From Pontibacillus salicampi (lineage in GTDB: Bacteria > Bacillota > Bacilli > Bacillales > BH030062), in NCBI RefSeq assembly GCF_042434395.1, contig NZ_JBHLTP010000023.1, positions 1 to 64,000 on the forward strand: DNA of 64,000 nucleotides, read 5' to 3'. Below, one piece after another: positions 33,508 to 42,221 of the stretch (within the stretch, counting starts at the first letter, position 1; the number at the start of each line of letters is the position of its first letter). The notes beneath the pieces are model-generated. The model had not been told where the DNA came from and did not search any database. It saw nothing but the letters and a program-made list of their open reading frames with translations. The position numbers were made by a program, and so were the translations under genes.

Positions 33508-34869
33508 TTAGGAGACATTAGAGCCTCTCCCTATATTTCTAGTCTCTTGAATAGAAGTGAGCCAGCCGGATTTGGCTGCAATAATGATGAGAACACCACT
33601 AGCTCCCAACAATATAAGGGAAAATAAGCCGCCTGCTCCTGCCATCATCATAATCGGACCGAACGTAATAATTAAAATTTCGACAGGTACCATTCCGACA
33701 TAGCCTAATGCGTAGTCATCCAGCGTAGTACTTTTGGTTTTAGGGTCTACAATGCGCAATAAAGCAATCCCCATTGCAACGGTTCCCGTACTCCAACCCC
33801 ATCCAAAAATAGCGTTCTCGAACCAATGTTGATGAAAAACACGGGGAGCTATAAAACGGAAAATACAATACGCCCAAATAATACCGAAGATGAATAAGGC
33901 TATAAGCGGCCAAGCATAAGCAGCTACCACCGCAAGATTAATAGACGTAATCCCGAAGGCGACAATCAGATCTGTTGCAGTACCGCTCAGCCGATCAATA
34001 ACACGCTTATCGACATAGTCATTAGCTTTAGTAGCATTTAAAATTAATTGCGCTATTAACCCCACTACGAAGGAAAGGCTTAATAACGGAATACTAACCT
34101 TTGGAAATACTGCCTGAATAGCTGTTTGTAGAAAATAGCTGGCCATTACAACTACAGCTAGAATAGCAATGTGAAAAAACAAAGGATCCACCGTATTGCT
34201 TGATACCGTATCACTCCCAGAGGATTGACGAAGCTTGTGAGGAACTAAACCAGTACGTAATTCATTTGGTAAGTCCTGAAAATCGGTAATAAAATTCGTC
34301 TGATTGTTACGAGCGTTCATTTTAATGAGCAGGAGCCCGCCAAGAATAGCACAGATCAAGCCTATCGTTGCCGAAGTGTAGCCTAATGCTGTAGCCTCTT
34401 CCCAGCCCAGACCGCTGAAAGCCTCTCCTACAGCTGCTGCCGTCCCATGTCCACCAAGGAATCCAGCACCTAGAATCAATCCAAAACCTGCAGGGATGTC
34501 CCATACATTTGCTAATAATATGTACGCAATAGCAGCTCCACCACCCCACATCAACATAGTGAGGAGCATGGAATACACCCACATATTCCTTACCCTTCCA
34601 AATGTTTGCTTCCAATTCACCCGTGCAGCTCCTATAGGAATGGCTCCAAAAATAACAGCAATTAATACCGTCGGATAAGCACTGACTAAATCGGAAAATG
34701 GTAGCACATTAAACCCATTTGGTCCCAAGGTCAGCCCCGCTAACCCAGCAATAATACTAGCGGGGATAAATAACTTTTGTACGATTCGCACCTTTGCCCG
34801 TAATACGACACCAAATAACAATAAAACCGAAATCAGCCCCACATCAATTGCTAAATCCCATGCAGACAA
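33508..34869 (-). CDS. Sodium:glutamate symporter-like (ESS family) carrier
   Basis: The 453-residue protein has about eleven membrane helices in two halves, with pore-loop-like segments GAGFLGGHGTAAAVGEAF and FGWGWSTGTVAMGIALL, as in GltS/ESS carriers. It likely moves an organic anion with sodium. The only good ribosome site, GGAGG at 34877-34881, is seven bases before a TTG at 34869 but a single base before an ATG at 34875, so I take TTG. As the first gene of a catabolic operon it probably imports the substrate, which need not be glutamate. Confidence 0.85.
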   Translation of the reverse strand: MSAWDLAIDVGLISVLLLFGVVLRAKVRIVQKLFIPASIIAGLAGLTLGPNGFNVLPFSDLVSAYPTVLIAVIFGAIPIGAARVNWKQTFGRVRNMWVYSMLLTMLMWGGGAAIAYILLANVWDIPAGFGLILGAGFLGGHGTAAAVGEAFSGLGWEEATALGYTSATIGLICAILGGLLLIKMNARNNQTNFITDFQDLPNELRTGLVPHKLRQSSGSDTVSSNTVDPLFFHIAILAVVVMASYFLQTAIQAVFPKVSIPLLSLSFVVGLIAQLILNATKANDYVDKRVIDRLSGTATDLIVAFGITSINLAVVAAYAWPLIALFIFGIIWAYCIFRFIAPRVFHQHWFENAIFGWGWSTGTVAMGIALLRIVDPKTKSTTLDDYALGYVGMVPVEILIITFGPIMMMAGAGGLFSLILLGASGVLIIIAAKSGWLTSIQETRNIGRGSNVS

Positions 34870-34915
34870 ATTCATTCCTCCTTCAACCCTTCGCAATGAA
34901 AGCGTTACCATTAAT

Positions 34916-34934
34916 TTGTATGATAAATATACAA
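34916..34934. promoter_or_regulatory. Inverted-repeat operator candidate for the GntR regulator
   Basis: TTGTAT and ATACAA form a perfect 6-bp inverted repeat around a 7-base spacer, 47 bases upstream of the transporter start. TGTAT/ATACA half-sites are common for FadR-type GntR proteins. No clear promoter hexamers were identified beside it. Confidence 0.5.
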
Positions 34935-35315
34935 CATGATAATCGACACCGTAAAGGAAAATGTTGAAATATTTTAAAAATTATTTTTCTACTATGAAGG
35001 GATCTAAAAATTCCACAATATCCTTTTGGAGACAATATGGGCTGCAAACAGGAAAAGTATGAAAATTTGTTAAAGTATATCTATGCTGGGCTCACCTATA
35101 CCCAATATGCGTTTTAAGGTACACTAAACAATAAAAGTTGATCATGCACCTAACCCTCCTGCTGGATGTAAAAAAACTACCCTCACTCGTAATGTGAACT
35201 GTAACCTGAATAGTGGACACTTGAAAAAAAGTGCCCTCATTCAGGTTTTTAGTATATCCAGAGTCTGAATATGCATTTATAATCAAACTAATGCAAACGA
35301 GCGTGGGAGAATATA
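34935..35315. other. AT-rich intergenic region with one long hairpin
   Basis: No coding sequence was found. A long imperfect hairpin (35203-35254: ACCTGAAT and GTGGACACTT on one side, AGTGCCCTC and ATTCAGGT on the other) ends in a T run and could act as a terminator or mark the edge of the adjacent decayed IS element. Confidence 0.45.
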
Positions 35316-36167
35316 GTGAGTAATTTTATATTTAATGAACATCAAATGAAGCAGCTAGAGGCTAATTGAATGTGGTGAAATTATCTGAGAAAGCCATCAT
35401 ATATAGTCCTGACTTGGCCGTTAAACTGTATATGGCATTTATTCTTTGTAGGTTTTGGCAACATGTTTATTAGACAAAGTGTATAAATAAACGCGTTATA
35501 AAGTGCATTAACGTGTATTATCATTCAATGTTGGCAATTATCTTGAAACGGAGTCTTCCACAACGGGGGCTTTACTTGAACAAACTTCGTGAACAAAAAG
35601 ACCTTAAATATTATCATCATTTTATACATTTCATTGATGATAATATTTAAGGTCTTTTTATATTCAAAAAATATAATGCCATTTCATACATGGAATAAAT
35701 GCCAAATACAGTTAAACAGAACTTACAGGGCAAAGGACCCTATCAGATTTTTTCAGAGAATGGTATATGGGGGTCATAGGGGCTAAGAAGCGTAAACAGT
35801 GCCTGAGACGGTAGCGTGAAACCTATGATGAATATGGGGAAGAAGGCTTTCACACCTAAGGTAGAGGTAAAGGGTCAACTGGACGTCCTTCTTCAAAAGA
35901 ACTCACTACAGACGAGCAGTTAGAGAAAGCTCAAGCACGAATTGCTTACTTAGAAGCTCAGTATGACTTCTTAAAAAAGCTAGACAATCTCGAAAGGCAG
36001 GCGAAGAAAAGGAAGAATTAACAACATCAGAGAAATTCTGCTTAATTGAACAAGTTATTCGAGAACACCAACCAAAAAGTAAGTATAATTCATTAACTGG
36101 GCATCATGTTGCTCAATTTATTACATCAGCAGTACCCACTTACTTTAAACTTCTAGAACCAGCGTAG
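35316..36167 (+). pseudogene. Decayed IS3-family transposase (OrfA and start of OrfB)
   Basis: Translating the pieces gives recognisable IS3/IS150-type OrfA: SNFIFNEHQMKQLEA at the start, then after a frameshift NVVKLSEKAIIYSPDLAVKL. After an interruption it resumes with GAKKRKQCLRR, ETYDEYGEEGFHT and GRGKGSTGRPSSKELTTDEQ, then LEKAQARIAYLEAQYDFLKK. Two in-frame stops interrupt this last part. OrfB begins in the -1 frame (EELTTSEKFCLIEQVIREHQ) and is lost soon after. The stretch from about 35450 to 35720 does not fit the transposase and looks inserted. It contains the 25-bp inverted repeat. Confidence 0.8.
35595..35659. repeat. Perfect 25-bp inverted repeat (hairpin)
   Basis: The arms 35595-35619 and 35635-35659 are exact reverse complements of each other around a 15-base loop. 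Each arm begins with AAAAAGACCTTAAATATTAT, so the RNA hairpin would have T-run ends in both directions. It interrupts the decayed transposase gene. It may be a strong bidirectional terminator or a small mobile hairpin. Confidence 0.9.
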
Positions 36168-36187
36168 TTATGTTAATTTGTTTGAGT

Positions 36188-37087
36188 TTATGATGGGGTC
36201 TTATCAAGAGGTAACCTTACCCTAATTTCCAAGAGTCTGTTTTTGACAATTGCTTCAGTACTCCCCCCCAATTGTTCAGCTAGTATTTTAACAATGGCTA
36301 ACCCTAGCCCAGTAGATGTCCCTCTCGATTTATCTCCTGTATAAAAACGATCAAATAGCTTTTGTTCATCTATATTAGCAGTACTCTTTATTGGGTTTTT
36401 TATGGAGATGATAGCCCAATCATCTAAAATTACTTTCATCTCAATATTTCCAGATGAATGCTTAATACAATTTCCTAGGAGATTATAGATAATTCTTTTT
36501 ACCATTTTTTCATCCGCTAGTACGTAAACTGGAGGTGTGTTTTCAAACTTAACAGCTAAATTATTTTCTTCTAGCTTTGGAACAAATGTTACTATACACT
36601 CCGTCACAACTTTGTTTATATTTAATCTCATTGAGTTTAATTCTGGTTCCATATTAGATAGATAGGAATATTCAAAAAAGTATTGTATTAAATTATCTAA
36701 GTCATTAGTATGTTTCATGGCAATTTCAAATTTTTTTATTTGATCACCTGTGAGGTTACTTCTTCTCAGAAGTTGAAGATAACCTTTAATTGCAGTTAGT
36801 GGCGTTCGTAAATCATGAGATATATTCACAATTAATTCTCTCAGTTTTCTATCTTCGCGAATACTATTAATACGAAGTATCTCTTCTGCCTTGATATATC
36901 TATTTATATTAGCCGTTAGACTATTAATATCTTTATTAAACAATTCCACACTAACAGGTTGTCGACTGTTTTCATTTAAGCGTTTAGTAAGTTGATTATT
37001 AATGCTACGTATTTGCAGTTGCATTAAAACAATATATAGTAATAACAAAATAACTGTTATTATTAAAAATACAACTACAAACTGCAT
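36188..37087 (-). CDS. Sensor histidine kinase with a single membrane helix
   Basis: The 299-residue kinase has one N-terminal membrane helix (VVVFLIITVILLLLYIVLM, residues 4-22), then a coiled linker, the phospho-acceptor His in NISHDLRTPLTAIKGYL, an N box (IYNLLGNCIKHSSGN) and G boxes (FDRFYTGDKSRGTSTGLGLA). It lacks a large outer sensor domain. Kinases of this kind usually sense through a partner ABC transporter. It is the last gene of a four-gene operon with the response regulator, ATPase and permease. Its ribosome site is weak (GGGTGA). Confidence 0.88.
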   Translation of the reverse strand: MQFVVVFLIITVILLLLYIVLMQLQIRSINNQLTKRLNENSRQPVSVELFNKDINSLTANINRYIKAEEILRINSIREDRKLRELIVNISHDLRTPLTAIKGYLQLLRRSNLTGDQIKKFEIAMKHTNDLDNLIQYFFEYSYLSNMEPELNSMRLNINKVVTECIVTFVPKLEENNLAVKFENTPPVYVLADEKMVKRIIYNLLGNCIKHSSGNIEMKVILDDWAIISIKNPIKSTANIDEQKLFDRFYTGDKSRGTSTGLGLAIVKILAEQLGGSTEAIVKNRLLEIRVRLPLDKTPS

Positions 37088-37107
37088 ATTTCACCCAACT
37101 TTCCGTT

Positions 37108-37908
37108 TTATTTTACCTCTGATTTACGAAATACCCCGTTAGTCATGCTTAGAATCCAAACACAAAATAGCAAACTTATTCCAATTCCTTTTAAAATTAC
37201 ATTTGTCCCAACATCCATTGTCAGAAAGGAATTACCTATAGAAAATGGTGTGAAGGATAGAAACCTTTCAACCGAATTATATTTTATGCCTAATGTTCCA
37301 AATATCTGCAAAACCAAAATCAAGCCAAAACCAACAAATATTACTATAGAAGACTTTCTGAAAAGAAAGGATAAAAAGACACATACAGTCATCTGTGAGG
37401 CATATGCAATGATCATAACTAACATAATTAGAAACATCTTACCAAACACTAAAGAAGTAAGTTCCAATTCACTTTGATTACCTAAAATGCTAAGAAATAC
37501 AGACGCAGCGAAAGGCTCCGCAAATTCTGCTCCAGTAGAAAATGCAATGAGAGTTACCACCATATATGGAATTAGCATCAGCATAACGAGCAAATAGTAG
37601 ACAATCGCTTTACTAACAATAACGTAACCTCTTCCAACTCCACATGAAGAAATGGCATCATTGATCGTTTTATTATCAAAGTCACCGCATAAATATATAG
37701 CAGCTAAAAAAGGACCAACAATAGCAACTGTCATTACATCACTAAGACCAGACATTGGTCCACTAACTTCGGGACCTATTGTTCCCTTAGCTAATAAATT
37801 GGAAACTACAGTTACAGCTATAGCTGCAATCCACATTATTATAAACAAAACCTTAATGGACTTCGTTTTTTTTAATTTATACAAATCTGACTTAATCAAA
37901 TTAATCAT
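37108..37908 (-). CDS. ABC-2 type permease, bacitracin/lantibiotic type
   Basis: The protein of about 266 residues has six predicted membrane helices and the layout of BcrB-like permeases: an N-terminal SDLYKLKKTKSIKVLFIIMW and GPFLAAIYLCGDFDNKTIND between helices 2 and 3. With the ATPase encoded upstream it should form an exporter or detoxifier for a membrane-active peptide. I prefer ATG 37908, preceded by GGGGGGTGA. A GTG at 37917 overlaps the ATPase stop codon and is an alternative. Confidence 0.85.
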   Translation of the reverse strand: MINLIKSDLYKLKKTKSIKVLFIIMWIAAIAVTVVSNLLAKGTIGPEVSGPMSGLSDVMTVAIVGPFLAAIYLCGDFDNKTINDAISSCGVGRGYVIVSKAIVYYLLVMLMLIPYMVVTLIAFSTGAEFAEPFAASVFLSILGNQSELELTSLVFGKMFLIMLVMIIAYASQMTVCVFLSFLFRKSSIVIFVGFGLILVLQIFGTLGIKYNSVERFLSFTPFSIGNSFLTMDVGTNVILKGIGISLLFCVWILSMTNGVFRKSEVK

Positions 37909-37913
37909 TTTTT

Positions 37914-38825
37914 TCACCCCCCAATAACAGAAAGAAAATAATTTTCTAATGTATCTCCTTCAACAGAAAAATTAGTGTACATAATTTCATTATCAAAAAG
38001 GGTTCTTGCTACTTCTTTTTTTCTATCTACATAATCATAAAGTTTGACAGTTTTATTTGGAAGAACTTTGTAATTTGTTGTAGCTAACTCTGTTTCTAGT
38101 ATTCCTAATACTTTGTCAGGCTCTTCACACTCTATAAGTATATGTCTTTGACATTTATTTTCTAATTGTTCAAGAGTTAATGTTTGTTTCACCTCTCCAT
38201 CATGAATAATAATATAATCTGTCGCTACTTGGAATAACTCAGGAAGATTATGGCTCGATATTAGAATCGTAATGTGTTTTTCCCTGCATAATTTTAGTAT
38301 TAAATTCCTTACTTCCATAACCCCTATTGGATCTAGTCCATTTATAGGCTCATCAAGAATAAGTAACTCAGGATTGTTGATGAGTGAAATAGCAATTCCT
38401 AAACGCTGTTTCATACCGAGAGAAAAGTTCTTAACCTTCTTTTTTCCAGTACTACCTAACCCTACTAACTCAATTAGTTCGTCTTCTATTTCCTCATTAG
38501 GTATCCCCCTCATTATCCTATGAGCTCTCATGTTTTCCTTAGTGTTCATGTTTAGTACGAGACTAGGGGATTCGATCATGGTACCAAGTCTTTTTCGTTC
38601 TATTTGCATTGCTCTCGGGGAACTCTTCCCAAAAAGCTCCAAATCACCTGATGTTGGGAAACTAAGGCCAGAGATAACTCTCATTAACGTACTTTTTCCA
38701 GATCCGTTCTGACCAATTAGCCCATAAATTTTTCCTGGCTTCAAAGTTATGGATACATTATGTAAAGCATTAAATCTTCCATATGTTTTTGTTAACTCAT
38801 TTGTTTTTAAAATGAACTCTGTCAT
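37914..38825 (-). CDS. ABC transporter ATPase, BcrA-like
   Basis: The 303-residue ATPase has Walker A (GLIGQNGSGKSTLMRVISGL), the signature FSLGMKQRLGIAISL, Walker B (PELLILDEPINGLDP) and an H-loop (ILISSHNLPEL). The C-terminal extension is typical of the bacitracin/lantibiotic resistance ATPases. It energises the permease encoded next. ATG 38825 follows AAAGGTG by six bases. It is the second gene of the operon after the response regulator, a common arrangement for peptide-antibiotic sensing and immunity modules. Confidence 0.92.
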   Translation of the reverse strand: MTEFILKTNELTKTYGRFNALHNVSITLKPGKIYGLIGQNGSGKSTLMRVISGLSFPTSGDLELFGKSSPRAMQIERKRLGTMIESPSLVLNMNTKENMRAHRIMRGIPNEEIEDELIELVGLGSTGKKKVKNFSLGMKQRLGIAISLINNPELLILDEPINGLDPIGVMEVRNLILKLCREKHITILISSHNLPELFQVATDYIIIHDGEVKQTLTLEQLENKCQRHILIECEEPDKVLGILETELATTNYKVLPNKTVKLYDYVDRKKEVARTLFDNEIMYTNFSVEGDTLENYFLSVIGG

Positions 38826-38902
38826 CGATATCACCTTTATCCTTTCTTTATTTCTAAGAATAATATGGAAAGGTTAAGAAAAGGTTAAGAAAATTTTTTT
38901 AA

Positions 38903-39574
38903 TCAAAGTTTATATAGTCTGTATCCTAGTCCCCATACAGTTTCAATGTACTCCTCATTTGGATTAAAATCTTTTAGCTTATTTCGCAAATTACTCATAT
39001 GTGTTTTAACAGCGTTATCGTCACCAACATATTCCTCATCCCATAAGGATTCAAAGATATTGATTTTCGAAAAAACTTTTCCAGGGTTTTGCATTAATAA
39101 TTTCAGTATGCTGTACTCTTTGGCTGTAAGATTTATCTCCTCTCTACCTAACATTACTGTTTTATGTTGAATATCTAATTCCAAATCTTTATATGTTAGG
39201 ACACTAATTATTTTATTTGAACGACGTAAGTTCGTACTAATACGTGCAGAAACCTCCCCTAAATCCATTGGTTTCGTAATGTAGTCATCAGCTCCTAACT
39301 TTAGAAAGTCTATTTTGGTACCGATTATGTTCTTAGAAGAAATGATAATAACTGGAGTATCAGAATTTGCCCGTATCTCTCTTAATATTTCATCACCACT
39401 ATAGTAAGGGAGCATTATATCTAACAAGATTAAATCATATACGTTCCTCTTTGCTTCCTGCATCCCATCTGCTCCATTAAAACATGAATTCACCCTATAT
39501 CCTTCATTTTTCAGTGATTCAGCGATCATCAAATTTATATCTTTATTATCTTCAATTATTAGGACATTGTACAT
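38903..39574 (-). CDS. Response regulator, OmpR/PhoB family
   Basis: The 223-residue protein has a receiver domain (VLIIEDNKDINLMIAESL, phospho-acceptor Asp in DLILLDIMLPYYSG, the lysine in DDYITKPMDLGEV) and a C-terminal winged helix (TAKEYSILKLLMQNPGKVFS, VKTHMSNLRNKL). It leads the four-gene operon and should be phosphorylated by the kinase at its far end. The probable targets are its own operon or envelope-defence genes. Codon use is AT-rich like the rest of this island. Confidence 0.95.
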   Translation of the reverse strand: MYNVLIIEDNKDINLMIAESLKNEGYRVNSCFNGADGMQEAKRNVYDLILLDIMLPYYSGDEILREIRANSDTPVIIISSKNIIGTKIDFLKLGADDYITKPMDLGEVSARISTNLRRSNKIISVLTYKDLELDIQHKTVMLGREEINLTAKEYSILKLLMQNPGKVFSKINIFESLWDEEYVGDDNAVKTHMSNLRNKLKDFNPNEEYIETVWGLGYRLYKL

Positions 39575-39660
39575 TTATATAACACCACCTAAAATTGCAA
39601 TAAAAGTCTTCCATGTGGACCATTTTACATTACAAATCAACCAAAAACTATCTAATATAG

Positions 39661-39900
39661 CCTATACTACTACCCAGTGCATATGTAGAAGATGGAAAAG
39701 GAAGCTACACCTACGGCTCTCCGTTTCATTATGTGACGATTTATCAACAAGAGCCCAATAGTGGGTGGTTCTTTGATAACTTTTTTAATGGAAACAATGG
39801 TTTATTTATTAACCCGAGTGCGTTTCTTCTCAATGTACTCCTTATCTATGGACTATGGAGATTAGCGGGGAGAGTGTATAAGAAATTAGCAACTACATAA
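39661..39900 (+). pseudogene. Truncated membrane protein, C-terminal fragment
   Basis: An open frame without a start codon encodes SAYVEDGKGSYTYGSPFHYV, an aromatic-rich middle with DNFFNGNNG, and a final membrane helix (AFLLNVLLIYGLWRLAGRVY) before TAA. A stop codon immediately precedes it at 39658-39660. It appears to be the 3' remnant of a small membrane protein gene whose 5' part is missing, at the right edge of the AT-rich island. I do not recognise the family. Confidence 0.6.
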
Positions 39901-39918
39901 GAGCCTTCCTCCACATAT

Positions 39919-39949
39919 AAAAAACTGCCTTCACTCGTCGTGTTGGCAG
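39919..39949 (-). terminator. Terminator after topB
   Basis: On the minus strand CTGCC / GGCAG with a long loop is followed by TTTTTTATA. It lies eight bases after the topoisomerase stop codon. The stem is short. Confidence 0.55.
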
Positions 39950-39956
39950 CTCTTTG

Positions 39957-42098
39957 TTATTCAGCTTTTTTCTTTGTGAAATCAAATTTAATGTTGTACT
40001 CTTCATCGAGCATTAAAGCTGTACTAAAGGGCTTCTTCCCTTTGAACCCTTTTAAAACCCTCGTCCGTTTCTTTTCACACAACGTTTTGATCATGTTCTG
40101 GGTTAACGTTTTTCCAGCTAGTCTTTTCGGGAAGGTTACCGTACAGCCCTGTTTATAGTTGGAGCAGGCATAAAATTTATAACGATCTACAATAGAGCCC
40201 GTAGCACATGCAGGACATTTGGCGATTGGTTCGTTCCACTTCTTTTTTTGCTCTGTGCTTTTAATGTGAACGTGCTCAATAGCGCCTGGAGTTTCTTGAA
40301 TTAATTTCTCCATGAACTGGACGGTTTGCTGAATAAAGACTTGTTTTGACCCTTCTCCGCTGCCTATTTTCTTTAAATAGGATTCCCATTTTGCAGTCAT
40401 AGAAGGGCTTGATAATAGCGTTCCTTCAATCGCTTCACACAGCATGATTCCTTTATCGGTAATCGATACGAGGTTCTTTTTTACTTCAATATATTTCTGG
40501 GCTTTAATGGTATCGATGATACTGGAGCGAGTTGCTTCTGTTCCCAGACCTTCGACTTCCTTTAAAATCTCCACATCCTCTTGTTCATCCATCAGTTTAC
40601 CGCACGTTTTCATCATGTTGATAAGCTGACCTTCTGTGTATGGCTTCGGTGGCTGCGTCATGCTTTCTTTTATTTGCACATTCGCACCTACCTCCTCCCC
40701 CTTCTTCACATCGGGCAGCGTTGGCTCTTGATCCTGCTTTGATTTTGAAGGCTTAGGAAATAGCTCCTTCCAACCGCTTCTCACTTCTCTTTTTCCTGTC
40801 GTCTTAAATAAGAGCTCTTGGACATCAGTGAAGATGGTCGTCTCTTCATATACGTAGTCCTTATGGAACATCGCAAGCGTTGTTGCCAGAATTTCATAGT
40901 AGAGATTCTGTTCCTCGCGGCTTAGCCCGCTTAGCTTCTTCTCGCTAGGAACTGTCTTCGTAGGAATGATCGCATAGTGCTCCTGCACTTTACTGCTGTT
41001 GACGTATCGCTTATTTGGCTTTAGGGATGCAGGGGTAAAGGAGACATTTAACGCATTCTGATAGGCATCTAAATGGTTCACCAAATAACCAAACTCACTC
41101 TCGGTGATATAATTACAGTCTGTCCTTGGATAGCTGACAAGCCGCTTCTCGTACAGACTTTGCATTGTCTTGAGCACTTTAGACGGTGGATATTTCCAGC
41201 GTTTATTTGCCATACTTTGCAGCGTGGACAGGGAATGGAGCTTCGGTGATTTTTGGTATTTAGTCTTTTTATCTACGCTGTGAACGACACCGGTTACGTC
41301 TTCCTTCTCCTTAAGCCCATGCTTGTCCATCAGCGCCTCGACCTTCGCTTTATCCTTCTCTTTGATGTCTGCAAGGCCTTTATAGGCGCCAGCCCCCGAT
41401 TGGAACAGCCCCTCTAGCTGATAGAATGGTTCCGGTCGAAAATTTTCTATCTCCTTGTGTCGTTGATAGATTAAATACACCGTAGGCGATTGCACCCGGC
41501 CAATGGTCAGGTAGCTTCCAAAGCCACGCTTCTGCAACAGAAGCGTAAACAGGCGGCTGGCATTGATCCCTACCATCCAATCACTAATCTGCCGCGCTTT
41601 CGCCTCATCGTATAACCTAAGATCCTTTTCATTTCCTTGTAGTTGCTTGAACCCTTTTCGTACTTCATCCTTCTCCAATGAATTAATCCACAACCGTTGC
41701 ACTGGCTTCCCTTTCACACCTGTTAAGCGAAGAATGCTATAAAAAATGTTCGAGCCTTCCCGGTCCACATCAGCTGCATTTACAAGCACATCCGCCTGCT
41801 GGAACAGTCTCTTCACCTCTTGAAACTGCTCCCACTTGCCTTTGGCAACTTTCTCCCTGAAGGAATCAGGAACAATCGGGAGTTCCTCAAGCTTCCACTT
41901 CTTCCACTCTTTTTTATAATCATGAGGCTCCTTCAATTCCACAAGATGTCCGACTCCCCACGTAATAGTCGCACCATTTGGAAAGGTCTCATCCTGCTTT
42001 AATTGTATGTAGGTCTTCGTCTTCTCCTGAATCGTAAAGGCTTCTGCATAGGCTTTTGCCTGCGATGGCTTCTCAGCAAAGATGACCACTCTCGTCAT
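39957..42098 (-). CDS. topB: DNA topoisomerase III
   Basis: This type IA topoisomerase cuts and passes single DNA strands, mainly to resolve recombination and replication intermediates. The 713-residue protein has an N-terminal Toprim domain (VVIFAEKPSQAKAYAEAF, VLVNAADVDREGSNI), the active-site tyrosine in KRLVSYPRTDCNYI near residue 320 and a C-terminal zinc ribbon (CPACATGSI ... CSNYKQGC). I use ATG 42098, nine bases after GGAGG. A start at 42119 would put that site inside the gene. Length and motifs fit the family. Confidence 0.95.
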   Translation of the reverse strand: MTRVVIFAEKPSQAKAYAEAFTIQEKTKTYIQLKQDETFPNGATITWGVGHLVELKEPHDYKKEWKKWKLEELPIVPDSFREKVAKGKWEQFQEVKRLFQQADVLVNAADVDREGSNIFYSILRLTGVKGKPVQRLWINSLEKDEVRKGFKQLQGNEKDLRLYDEAKARQISDWMVGINASRLFTLLLQKRGFGSYLTIGRVQSPTVYLIYQRHKEIENFRPEPFYQLEGLFQSGAGAYKGLADIKEKDKAKVEALMDKHGLKEKEDVTGVVHSVDKKTKYQKSPKLHSLSTLQSMANKRWKYPPSKVLKTMQSLYEKRLVSYPRTDCNYITESEFGYLVNHLDAYQNALNVSFTPASLKPNKRYVNSSKVQEHYAIIPTKTVPSEKKLSGLSREEQNLYYEILATTLAMFHKDYVYEETTIFTDVQELLFKTTGKREVRSGWKELFPKPSKSKQDQEPTLPDVKKGEEVGANVQIKESMTQPPKPYTEGQLINMMKTCGKLMDEQEDVEILKEVEGLGTEATRSSIIDTIKAQKYIEVKKNLVSITDKGIMLCEAIEGTLLSSPSMTAKWESYLKKIGSGEGSKQVFIQQTVQFMEKLIQETPGAIEHVHIKSTEQKKKWNEPIAKCPACATGSIVDRYKFYACSNYKQGCTVTFPKRLAGKTLTQNMIKTLCEKKRTRVLKGFKGKKPFSTALMLDEEYNIKFDFTKKKAE

Positions 42099-42221
42099 AG
42101 CTTCTTGCCTCCCTTCCATAAATCACAACCGTACAATGAGAATAACTAGGAAAGCAAGGAGGAAGGACCATACTATCAGGTCCCCCCCTATAAAGCCAAG
42201 AGTCTCTCCCCAGTCTAGACA

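Noticed and set aside
35203..35254. Terminal inverted repeat of the IS3 element
   Set aside because: The hairpin pairs with itself, and no matching end was found at the right edge near 36170, so it is listed only as a hairpin.
36188..39574. Lantibiotic biosynthesis cluster
   Set aside because: Only the ABC transporter and two-component system are present. No precursor peptide, LanB, LanC or LanM gene was found nearby.
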